The notes under the pieces were generated by a model. The model was not told the origin of the DNA and made no database searches. It saw nothing but the letters and a program-made list of their open reading frames with translations. The position numbers were made by a program, and so were the translations under genes. From an uncultured Pirellulaceae bacterium (GTDB taxonomy: Bacteria > Planctomycetota > Planctomycetia > Pirellulales > Pirellulaceae): a stretch of 6,040 nt of DNA. This document shows positions 1 through 6,040 of the stretch, piece after piece (within the stretch, counting starts at the first letter, position 1; the number at the start of each line of letters is the position of its first letter). Location: contig CAKQNH010000325.1 of NCBI GenBank assembly GCA_934255105.1, positions 1-6,040 of the forward strand, given 5' to 3'.

Positions 1-753
1 GAGTACGGCTACCCCGTTCCCTACCGCTGCTTCTACAGCCGCAATATCGACAACCTATTCATGGCTGGTCGGAACATAAGCGTGACCCACGAAGCTCTGG
101 GGACCACGCGCGTCATGAAGACCTGCGGCATGATGGGTGAAGTGGTCGGACGAGCCGCTAGTCTGTGCGTAAAGTATGCTTGCCATCCCCGCGACGTCTA
201 CGAGAAACACCTCGATGAAATGGTCGAATTGTTGCAACTACCCGGCAAGGCGCGGCGGACAACGGTCGATGCGAAGATCACCATCCCCGACGATGCGATG
301 GAACTAGCTGGTCCCTTTGGAGTAGCGCCAGGCTTGGATCCCAAGAAGTTGGACGGCTTGGTCATCGACGATCGCGAAGCGGAGCAGGAGGGTGGCTGGA
401 CCGAAGGGCGAGGCCTCAAAGGGTTTGTGGGTTACGGCTATCTCTATTCGAATAGTCCGCAATCCACCATTCGTTTCAAATTCGATGCACCTGGCAGTGG
501 AACCTACCAGATTCGCTTGGCCTATTCGCCGCACGAAAACCGCGCGTCCAATGCGCGAGTGGAAGTTGCGATTGGCGACAAGACGGTTGTTCGCACTGTA
601 GACATGCGCCAAGCTGCGCCGCTTGAAAACAACTTTACCAGCTTGGGCGACTTCAAACTGGAGCAGGGGCAAGCGTGTAGCGTCACGCTCACCGCCGCTG
701 GGGCCAATGGTCATGTTCATGCCGACGCAGTGCAGGTTATTCGCGTTCCGTAG
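1..753 (+). CDS. FAD-dependent oxidoreductase with C-terminal golvesin-like domain (3' part; 5' end outside window)
   Basis: The reading frame is open from the first base, so the window holds only the last 250 residues. Seen: window residues 4-50 match the C-terminal FAD-binding part of the FAD_oxidored family (PF12831 type): a YPVPYR stretch at 4-9, then DNLFMAGRNIS at 17-27, HEALG at 30-34, TRVM at 36-39 and a glycine/alanine-rich helix (GMMGEVVGRAASL). In this family these segments close the FAD site. Residues ~118-250 form a separate beta-rich module with golvesin C-terminal/xanthan-lyase-like features: IDDREAE near the start, GTYQIRLAYSPHENRASNARV, a SLGDFKLEQG segment and a final HADAVQVIRV strand. 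Such modules are thought to bind carbohydrate or surface material; that role is inferred here. The catalytic N-terminal Rossmann region and any Tat/Sec signal are not visible, so the substrate is unknown. The internal ATG at 61 falls inside the FAD motif and is not the start. The next gene begins 36 bases downstream on the same strand, suggesting co-transcription. Confidence 0.88.
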   Translation, partial: EYGYPVPYRCFYSRNIDNLFMAGRNISVTHEALGTTRVMKTCGMMGEVVGRAASLCVKYACHPRDVYEKHLDEMVELLQLPGKARRTTVDAKITIPDDAMELAGPFGVAPGLDPKKLDGLVIDDREAEQEGGWTEGRGLKGFVGYGYLYSNSPQSTIRFKFDAPGSGTYQIRLAYSPHENRASNARVEVAIGDKTVVRTVDMRQAAPLENNFTSLGDFKLEQGQACSVTLTAAGANGHVHADAVQVIRVP

Positions 754-789
754 CGAACCAAGAGTGGCCAAGCTTCATGGCAGCCCTAC

Positions 790-2559
790 ATGACACGCAC
801 GCATAAACCCAAACACGCGGCCCTGCTATCGCGACTGCTCGCGGCCAGCCGCGTGTGCGTGCTGTGCTTGGTGGTGCTGATCATCTACTATCAGCATCAA
901 TCGCATGTGCGCGCGAATCGTTCGGTCAGCGACCAAGTGTGGATCATGCCCGCTTTGCGCGAAGTCCTGCCTGGCGCAGAATCACTCCATGAGCAAACCA
1001 CCGACGATGGCACGCTACTGTTAGCCGTCGAAGATCAAGCTGGCCAGCAAATTGGCTGGGCCGCTCGGACCTCGCCCAAGTCGGACCGAATTATTGGTTT
1101 CTCCGGCCCTACGGATGTGCTGCTGGTGTTCGACCCCGAGCAACAACTGCTCCGCGCTAGCGTGCTGGCCAGTCGCGATACACGCGACCACGTACGGCGC
1201 GTTTTGGACAGTTCATTCCTGGATGACATGCGTGGAAAATCGCTGAACCACTTGCGCGACATGCGACAGGTGGACGGCGTGTCCGGAGCCACTCTCACCA
1301 GCTTGGCTATCGTTGAATCGATTCGCAATCGCTTGCGAACGCAGGAGCCCGAGGCAGACACGATGGCGCAGCCCGTCTCGCTGAAGTTTCCGTCTCCGCC
1401 GCGCATGCAAGACGTGCAACTTCTGTTCCCCTCAGCGGACTCGACCAGCTTCGATCCGCAGCAAGATCTGTGGAGCGTTTGGGACGCCGCTAAGAAACTC
1501 TTGGGACATATTCGCCGTACATCACCTGCGGCTGACAACGTAGTGGGCTATCAGGGGCCGACTGAAACGCTGATCGGATTGGATCTGGCGGGACAGACGC
1601 TTGGGATCGCGGTGGGTGTCAGCTATGACAACGAACCGTACGTGGACTATGTGCGTACGGACAAGTATTTTCGCCAGCTATTTAATGGCCAGTCGTTGGC
1701 GGAACTTGCTGCGATTGATCTGGAGACGGCTGGCATCGAAGGGGTGAGCGGCGCCACCATGTCCAGCCAAGCGGTTGCTAAGGGTATTGTTGTTTCGGCC
1801 AGCGAGCATGTTGCGCGTCTGGCAACACCCCAGTCGACAGCATCAGCGGAGCCAACACCGTCCGACTACAAAAGTTTCCTAAAGTCTACTTCGCGACGAG
1901 ACATCACTACCATTGGACTGGCGCTGCTGGGAGTGGTCTTTGCACTGACGCGTTGGAAGCGCACCCGCTGGCTGCGAGTCGTCTACCAGTGTTTGCTGAT
2001 CGGCTGGCTGGGACTAGTCAACGGCGACATGCTCTCTCAGGCGATGTGGGTTGGCTGGGCGCAAAGTGGCCTGCCCTGGAACAATGCCCTGGGCTTGGTC
2101 TGCTTAACAGCAGTTGCCCTAATCTTGCCAATTACCAGCGGCAAAAATGTGTACTGCGCACACATCTGCCCACATGGCGCGGTTCAGCAACTGGTCCGCA
2201 ATCGCTTGCCTTGGAGGTGGAAGATCCCGCGCTGGCTGGAACACTTGCTGCGATTGATTCCAGTGGGATTGCTGCTGTGGGTCCTACTGGTGGCCACTTT
2301 GCACCTTCCATTCAGCCTGGTCGATATCGAACCCTTCGACGCTTGGCTGTGGCCCATCACGGGCATTGCCGCGTTGAGCATAGCCGTCGCTGGACTGCTG
2401 GCTTCACTGTTTGTTCCGATGGCATACTGTCGCTACGGCTGCCCCACGGGGAAACTGCTTGACTATCTACGGGTGACATCTCACGGTCGCTGGACGTCGC
2501 GCGACACCGTTGGGCTGGTGCTGCTGGCCTTGGCCGTGCTGCTGGCGTTTCTTTCTTAG
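790..2559 (+). CDS. NosR-like membrane electron-transfer protein with two FMN-binding domains and two CxxxCP motifs
   Basis: The 589-residue product is predicted to shuttle electrons across the cytoplasmic membrane. Hydrophobic helices lie near residues 20-36, 371-388, 395-412, 432-449, 487-505, 521-543 and 572-588. Residues ~37-370 would be periplasmic and contain two FMN_bind (PF04205-like) domains, roughly 74-182 and 227-345. Both repeat a GxxGPT segment (103-108 and 253-258). Each ends in an ApbE-type flavinylation motif: DGVSGAT with acceptor T168, and EGVSGAT with acceptor T323. After helices 4 and 6 come C456-x3-C460-P-H-G and C547-x3-C551-P-T-G, the paired CxxxCP signatures of the NosR/NapH-like polyferredoxin membrane domain; by topology both face the cytoplasm. 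Unlike NosR, no classical CxxCxxCxxxCP ferredoxin module follows, because the protein ends just after helix 7. Known NosR has one FMN domain and supports nitrous oxide reductase; no nos genes are seen here, so the symbol is withheld. The ATG at 790 places a basic n-region before helix 1. No clear Shine-Dalgarno sequence precedes it. A flavin transferase must act in trans. Confidence 0.9.
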   Translation: MTRTHKPKHAALLSRLLAASRVCVLCLVVLIIYYQHQSHVRANRSVSDQVWIMPALREVLPGAESLHEQTTDDGTLLLAVEDQAGQQIGWAARTSPKSDRIIGFSGPTDVLLVFDPEQQLLRASVLASRDTRDHVRRVLDSSFLDDMRGKSLNHLRDMRQVDGVSGATLTSLAIVESIRNRLRTQEPEADTMAQPVSLKFPSPPRMQDVQLLFPSADSTSFDPQQDLWSVWDAAKKLLGHIRRTSPAADNVVGYQGPTETLIGLDLAGQTLGIAVGVSYDNEPYVDYVRTDKYFRQLFNGQSLAELAAIDLETAGIEGVSGATMSSQAVAKGIVVSASEHVARLATPQSTASAEPTPSDYKSFLKSTSRRDITTIGLALLGVVFALTRWKRTRWLRVVYQCLLIGWLGLVNGDMLSQAMWVGWAQSGLPWNNALGLVCLTAVALILPITSGKNVYCAHICPHGAVQQLVRNRLPWRWKIPRWLEHLLRLIPVGLLLWVLLVATLHLPFSLVDIEPFDAWLWPITGIAALSIAVAGLLASLFVPMAYCRYGCPTGKLLDYLRVTSHGRWTSRDTVGLVLLALAVLLAFLS

Positions 2560-2580
2560 TTTCTCAGTACAGCGGAAATC

Positions 2581-2638
2581 ATGCATTGAGGCTTGCTAGA
2601 GAGTTAAAACAATTCCCAAGCAAGGCGAGGGAGTGCAT
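2581..2638 (+). terminator. Possible weak stem-loop after the NosR-like gene
   Basis: Nested inverted repeats are visible: ATGCA at 2581-2585 with TGCAT at 2634-2638, and CTTGCT at 2592-2597 with AGCAAG at 2619-2624. The inner loop is 21 bases and AT-rich, and no T-tract follows. It begins 22 bases after the stop codon, so it could be a transcript-end structure, but it is weak and could be chance. Confidence 0.2.
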
Positions 2639-2694
2639 AATAAAGGAGTTGGCTAAGTTGTGATGGGATAGGAATCCAGGCTGATTAAAGGGAG

Positions 2695-2781
2695 TGACAA
2701 ACTGGAAGCTTATCCCACGAGGGGATGACAAGCTGGAAGCTTATTCCACGAGGGGATGACAAGCTGGAAGCTTATCCCACG
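2695..2781. repeat. Three tandem copies of a 31-base palindromic unit
   Basis: Copies start at 2695, 2726 and 2757, giving an exact 31-base period. Copies 1 and 2 differ at two positions (A/G at the seventh base and C/T in TATCCC/TATTCC). Copy 3 matches the consensus for 25 bases, then diverges. The shared core is GACAAGCTGGAAGCTTATCC. Inside it AAGCT and AGCTT are inverted around a GGA loop, and the outer GA/TC bases extend the stem with one mismatch. In copy 1 the A/G change breaks a central pair. There are no unique spacers, so it is not a CRISPR. Function unknown; a structured intergenic repeat or protein-binding iteron is possible. Confidence 0.9.
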
Positions 2782-2876
2782 GGAAAGCATTTGCAACATA
2801 TTATATCTCAGCCTGTTCACTAGTCTCGCGCGCGTTGGTGCGTTGGTGTGGGCAGCCCGCCGATTCGAAAGTGAAA

Positions 2877-5800
2877 ATGCCCATCATGCGACTTCTGCAT
2901 CGCCTATCGACTAATCTCGGATTGTTCATTGCTGGTCTTTTACTTAGCTGCGGCAGCTCGACGCTGTACCAGCCCGCCCAGGCGGCCGAAGGTGACGCGG
3001 ATGCAAATGCTAAGCCAGCGGATGCGGCAGCTCAACTACGCTCGCCGCAAGCAGCCCTCAAATCATTTTCTACCCTGCCTGGTTACGAGATGCAGCTCAT
3101 CGCGGCTGAGCCCGATGTAACTGAGCCAATTTTGATTTGCTATGATGAAAACGGAGCGATGTACGTCGCCGAATATCTCAAGTTCCCAGCCAAAGAAGGT
3201 AAAAGTGACGGGCCGGACGGACATATAAGACGCATGCAGGATCTGGACGGCGACGGACACTTCGAAACGATCACCATTTTCGCCGACGGCTTGGCTTGGC
3301 CCACCGGCATCTGCCCGTGGGATGGGGGCGTATTCGTCGTCGCTGCACCCGACTTGTGGTATTTCAAAGACACCAACGGCGATGGTGTAGCCGACGTGCG
3401 ACAGAAACTCTATACCGGCTTCGGCTTCGTTACCGACGAAGGGACGGCTAACAATTTAGTATGGGGACAGGATCAATGGATCTATGGCGCGGGATCCAAC
3501 AGTGGCGGCAACGTGAGTTCGCTGCTCCATCCCGACGCCCCCGCCGTATCGATCCGCGGACGCGACTTCCGCTTCCATCCCGTCACTGGAGAATTTCAAG
3601 CCATCTCGGGTTCCGAGCAATTTGGCAACACGCTGGATGATTGGGGCAATCGCTTCATCTGTCAGAATTCAAAACCTGCCGTGCACGTGGTGCTCCCCTC
3701 GCGGTATTTGGCTCGCAATCCATTTCTGGCAGTTCCAGGCTTGCTACGCAACACGTGGAAGGACACTCACTTCTATCGCATCAGCCCGCCGGAGCCGTGG
3801 CGCTTGGCGCGGACCGCGATGCGTTTGGCTGAAAAACCAGATTGGACCGGCCCCTCGGTCGACAACGATGTGTTTACAGCCGTGAGCGGCATCACGGTAT
3901 ATCGCGGCGACGCGTATCCCGCAGACGTGCGTGGGCAATTGTTTATCGGTGAGGTGCAAGGCAACTTGATCCACCGCCGCTCAATCGAACCGGACGGGGT
4001 GACTTTTCGCACCAAGCGTGTGGATGTCGAGAGTGAGTTTGTGCGCAGCGAGGACAACTGGTTCCGCCCGACCAATTTCTATAGTGCGCCCGATGGCACG
4101 CTGCATGTCGTCGACATGTATCGCGAAATTATCGAAACGCCCGACTCGATGCCCCCTGAGATCTATGCCCAGGTTGATTACCATCACGGACATGATCGGG
4201 GACGCATCTATCGTTTGGCCCCGGTGGGTTTTAAAGTTCCACCGCCGCCACAACTGGGCAAGGCTTCGACGGATGAATTGGTGCAAACGCTCGAGCATCC
4301 AAACGGTTGGTGGCGCGATACGGCGGGGCGACTGTTGTTCGAGCGACAGGACCAGAGTGCCGTCCCCGAGCTGCGCAAGCTGCTGCACAGCACATCATCG
4401 GCCGTCGCCAAGTCGCATATCCTGTGGACGCTATCGGGGCTGGATGGACTGTCCGACGACGACGTACTGTTGGCCCTGCATGACGATTCGCCCCGCTTGC
4501 GGGAATTGGGCGTGCGTCTGTCCGAAAGCAGACTGCAGGGGGGAATTCTAGCTGCCGTGTTGGAGCTGGCTGCCGACGACGACATGCGCGTGAGATTCCA
4601 AGTCGCCTTTAGTTTGGGTGAGACGTCAGAACCTAGCGCGACGGCTGGGCTGATTCAACTGGCGCGTTCGGACGCCGAAGATGCGTGGATGCGAACGGCC
4701 ATTCTGAGTTCATCGCTGAATGTTTCGGCCGCGATGCTGAGCGAACTCCTGAACGATTCGCAAGCGGCAGAGGCATGGCTTGCCTCGCCCGGCGCGACGC
4801 AGTTGCTAACTCAATTAGCGACGATCGTCGGCGGCCGCAATCAACAGACGGAACTGGTAGCCGTGCTACAGACGCTTGAGCGAGTCTCGACATCGGCACC
4901 AGCCCTGCGAAGCACGGTGCTCGGCTTGGGCGAAGGGCTGCGACGCAGCGGGGCAAGCCTGGGACCTCTGCTAGCGACTGCGCCGCGAGTTGAAGCCAGC
5001 GTAGAGCAATTGATCGAGCAAGCCCAGCAGCAATTGCAAGCCGATGCACCGACGGCCGCGCAGGCACAGCGCGCGTTTGCAATGTTGTCGCTAGCTCCAG
5101 AGGAGATAGCCGAGCCAACGCTGATCGGACTGCTCGATTCTCGCCGTTCGCCCATCGTGCAGTTGGGTGCCGTACAGGCATTGTCCGCCAGCAAAGCCCC
5201 GAAGGTCGCTACGGCTATTGTCGATGCTTGGGGCGGTTTGTCCCCCAACGTTCGCCGCGAGGCGATCGAAGTGCTGCTCAGCCGAACTGCGTGGACCAAC
5301 GTGTTACTGGATGCGGTTGAGGCTCAACGCATTGCAGCCAATAGCATCGAAACGGCTCGTCGCGGGTCGCTCTTAACACACGCTGATGCGGCCCTGCGAG
5401 CGCGCGCCGAGAAGCTCTTCGGCCAGCAGAGCCAGACGCCACGCAGCGAAGTTGTCGCCGCCTATAAACCTGCGCTGTCGCTGGCCGGCGATGCAGCGCG
5501 AGGCCAAATCGTCTATCAGAAAAACTGTATGGCTTGCCACCGCTTGCGGAATCAAGGTTTCGAAGTAGGGCCGAACTTGGGCACAATCTCGAATCGCACG
5601 CCAGACGAACTGTTGACCCAGATCCTGGATCCCAATCGCGACGTACTAGCCAGCTACACGCAGTACTCGATCTTGACGGACGACGATCGGGTCGTCACCG
5701 GATTGATCGCCAGCGAATCGCCCAACAGCATTACGCTACGGCGGGCAGAAGGTATCGACGAGACCATTCTGCGGCAGAACATCGAAGAGATCTCAGGCTC

Positions 5801-5897
5801 TGGGAGATCGATCATGCCCGAAGGCTTGGAGGATTCCATCGATCAGCAGCAGATGAGCGACCTGATCGCCTTTCTGTTGGGGGAAGTGGCCAATTAA
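2877..5897 (+). CDS. PVC-type exported propeller dehydrogenase-HEAT-cytochrome c fusion protein
   Basis: The 1006-residue product has an N-terminal export signal: basic RLLHR at 5-9, hydrophobic core at 14-23, then either a lipobox-like LLSC (C25) or a signal peptidase I site at AQA/A (36/37). Residues ~70-447 fit the 'Piru_Ver' putative membrane-bound dehydrogenase domain (TIGR02604 type), a sugar-dehydrogenase-like beta-propeller. Landmarks are GYEMQLIAAEP, DGLAWPTGI, VYRGDAYP, WFRPTNF, a VVDMYRE block near 411-417 and a closing GRIYRLAP. Two Asp/Gly loops, D122-L-D-G-D-G and D165-T-N-G-D-G, resemble calcium-binding loops. Residues ~460-840 are helical HEAT-like repeats beginning at HPNGWWRDTA. 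Residues ~868-1006 are a TIGR02603-type heme domain with C884-M-A-C887-H888 binding one heme c; M980 in SIMPEG is the probable sixth ligand. The predicted role is periplasmic oxidation of an unknown (perhaps sugar) substrate with electrons passed to the heme. ATG 2877 was chosen because it puts the signal peptide at the N-terminus; ATG 2886 is equally good. TTG 2835 would add 14 atypical residues. No Shine-Dalgarno sequence is visible. Confidence 0.92.
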   Translation: MPIMRLLHRLSTNLGLFIAGLLLSCGSSTLYQPAQAAEGDADANAKPADAAAQLRSPQAALKSFSTLPGYEMQLIAAEPDVTEPILICYDENGAMYVAEYLKFPAKEGKSDGPDGHIRRMQDLDGDGHFETITIFADGLAWPTGICPWDGGVFVVAAPDLWYFKDTNGDGVADVRQKLYTGFGFVTDEGTANNLVWGQDQWIYGAGSNSGGNVSSLLHPDAPAVSIRGRDFRFHPVTGEFQAISGSEQFGNTLDDWGNRFICQNSKPAVHVVLPSRYLARNPFLAVPGLLRNTWKDTHFYRISPPEPWRLARTAMRLAEKPDWTGPSVDNDVFTAVSGITVYRGDAYPADVRGQLFIGEVQGNLIHRRSIEPDGVTFRTKRVDVESEFVRSEDNWFRPTNFYSAPDGTLHVVDMYREIIETPDSMPPEIYAQVDYHHGHDRGRIYRLAPVGFKVPPPPQLGKASTDELVQTLEHPNGWWRDTAGRLLFERQDQSAVPELRKLLHSTSSAVAKSHILWTLSGLDGLSDDDVLLALHDDSPRLRELGVRLSESRLQGGILAAVLELAADDDMRVRFQVAFSLGETSEPSATAGLIQLARSDAEDAWMRTAILSSSLNVSAAMLSELLNDSQAAEAWLASPGATQLLTQLATIVGGRNQQTELVAVLQTLERVSTSAPALRSTVLGLGEGLRRSGASLGPLLATAPRVEASVEQLIEQAQQQLQADAPTAAQAQRAFAMLSLAPEEIAEPTLIGLLDSRRSPIVQLGAVQALSASKAPKVATAIVDAWGGLSPNVRREAIEVLLSRTAWTNVLLDAVEAQRIAANSIETARRGSLLTHADAALRARAEKLFGQQSQTPRSEVVAAYKPALSLAGDAARGQIVYQKNCMACHRLRNQGFEVGPNLGTISNRTPDELLTQILDPNRDVLASYTQYSILTDDDRVVTGLIASESPNSITLRRAEGIDETILRQNIEEISGSGRSIMPEGLEDSIDQQQMSDLIAFLLGEVAN

Positions 5898-5915
5898 TGG
5901 TCAACTTAAACTTCC

Positions 5916-5972
5916 GTAGAACGTGTACTCCTGCCCGTTTATAAGTAGAACGGGCACTCCTGCCTTTTATAC
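5916..5972. repeat. Two imperfect tandem copies of a ~29-base palindromic unit
   Basis: Units begin at 5916 and 5945, both with GTAGAACG and sharing ACTCCTGCC at the same offset. Their ideal form would be AACGGGCA-CTCC-TGCCCGTT, an eight-pair hairpin with a CTCC loop. Copy 1 keeps the intact right arm and copy 2 the intact left arm, and the opposite arms are degraded. A CAGG-TTATT-CCTG element at 5977-5989 could be a further decayed copy, but the match is too weak to assert. Confidence 0.75.
5932..5968 (+). terminator. Candidate transcription terminator hairpin after the cytochrome gene
   Basis: TGCCCGTT (5932-5939) and AACGGGCA (5949-5956) form a perfect eight-pair stem around a nine-base loop, starting 35 bases after the stop codon. 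A TTTT run lies at 5965-5968, eight bases past the stem, farther than in a classical intrinsic terminator. The stem is built from arms of two adjacent repeat copies. A termination role is inferred from position. Confidence 0.4.
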
Positions 5973-6004
5973 CCCACAGGTTATTCCTGGCCACGTGAAT
6001 CGTC

Positions 6005-6027
6005 CCCCTGCCCGCGCGCGGGAGGGG
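6005..6027. repeat. GC-rich palindrome
   Basis: A perfect 12-base palindrome, CCCGCG/CGCGGG (6011-6022), is extended by CCCCT (6005-6009) pairing with AGGGG (6023-6027), leaving G6010 bulged. The result is an eleven-pair hairpin with no real loop, so the innermost pairs would open as RNA. It could be a terminator-like or dispersed intergenic element, or the approach to a gene beyond the window. No T-tract follows. Confidence 0.55.
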
Positions 6028-6040
6028 TCGAGCCTAAGCG

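Larger units (their letters stand above)
2560..2876. other. Intergenic region with inverted and tandem repeats
   Basis: No convincing coding sequence was found in this 317-base gap. It is more AT-rich than the flanking genes in parts. The left half has a weak nested inverted repeat (2581-2638) and a purine-rich stretch around 2639-2694. The middle carries three 31-base tandem units (2695-2781), and an AT-rich run, including TATTATAT, follows at 2797-2806. The promoter of the downstream gene probably lies here, but no -35/-10 pair with proper spacing stands out. A TTG-initiated extension of the next gene is open from 2835. Confidence 0.6.

Noticed and set aside
304..771. 155-codon open frame on the - strand
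   Set aside because: It is antisense to the golvesin-like domain, with no motif of its own.
777..806. ATG at 777 as a start for the NosR-like gene or a leader peptide
   Set aside because: It is out of frame with the gene and reaches a stop after nine codons. It could be a leader, but has no ribosome-binding site or regulatory residue bias.
1035..1538. 167-codon open frame on the - strand
   Set aside because: It is antisense to the two FMN-binding domains, which have clear family motifs; the antisense product is Ser/Arg-rich with no motif.
2141..2460. nosR assignment
   Set aside because: The membrane domain is NosR-like, but the protein has two FMN domains, lacks a terminal ferredoxin module and has no nos neighbour, so the gene symbol would mislead.
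1953..2462. 169-codon open frame on the + strand in another frame
   Set aside because: It overlaps the membrane domain of the NosR-like protein, whose helices and CxxxCP motifs fix the true frame.
2695..2781. CRISPR-like array of 31-base repeats
   Set aside because: The period equals the repeat length, so there are no spacers, and no cas gene is in the window.
2791..2806. Promoter from TTGCAA and TATTAT
   Set aside because: The two hexamers are only about 2 bases apart, far from the ~17 required.
2835..2876. TTG start adding 14 residues to the cytochrome protein
   Set aside because: It would put MVRWCGQPADSKVK ahead of an otherwise normal signal peptide, with no ribosome-binding site; ATG at 2877 or 2886 is simpler.
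4633..5181. 182-codon open frame on the - strand
   Set aside because: It lies wholly inside the HEAT region of the cytochrome gene, is rich in Arg/Ala/Ser as expected from antisense of GC-rich coding DNA, and shows no recognisable domain.

Overview
The window most likely comes from a member of the Planctomycetota (PVC group), plausibly a Pirellula/Rhodopirellula-like lineage. The strongest evidence is the third gene. It joins a 'Piru_Ver' type membrane-bound dehydrogenase/propeller domain, a HEAT-like helical region and a C-terminal CxxCH heme domain, an architecture characteristic of Planctomycetes and Verrucomicrobia. Moderately GC-rich DNA, missing Shine-Dalgarno sequences and palindromic intergenic repeats are consistent with this but do not prove it. 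The assignment is inferred from protein families; no search was run.

Layout: all three genes are on the + strand. (1) Positions 1-753 hold the 3' part of a FAD-dependent oxidoreductase gene, entering from the left edge and ending in a golvesin-like beta-sandwich domain. (2) After only 36 bases, 790-2559 encodes a seven-helix membrane protein related to NosR. It has two extracytoplasmic FMN-binding domains, each with a covalent flavinylation motif, and two cytoplasm-facing CxxxCP motifs. (3) A 317-base intergenic stretch (2560-2876) carries a weak nested inverted repeat and then three tandem copies of a 31-base palindromic unit. (4) Positions 2877-5897 encode the exported propeller-HEAT-cytochrome c protein. 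(5) The last 143 bases hold a second repeat family (29-base period) whose arms can form a terminator-like hairpin, and a GC-rich palindrome.

Function: all three products are redox proteins. Genes 1 and 2 are close enough to be co-transcribed. A reasonable inference is that the NosR-like protein moves electrons across the cytoplasmic membrane between a cytoplasmic Fe-S donor and periplasmic flavins. The FAD enzyme and the cytochrome-dehydrogenase may be periplasmic enzymes, perhaps acting on sugars or polysaccharide-derived substrates. No substrate can be read from the sequence. No RNA gene, CRISPR array, transposase or defence system was found. The most distinctive items are the double-flavin NosR-like conduit beside a FAD oxidoreductase and the two intergenic palindromic repeat families.
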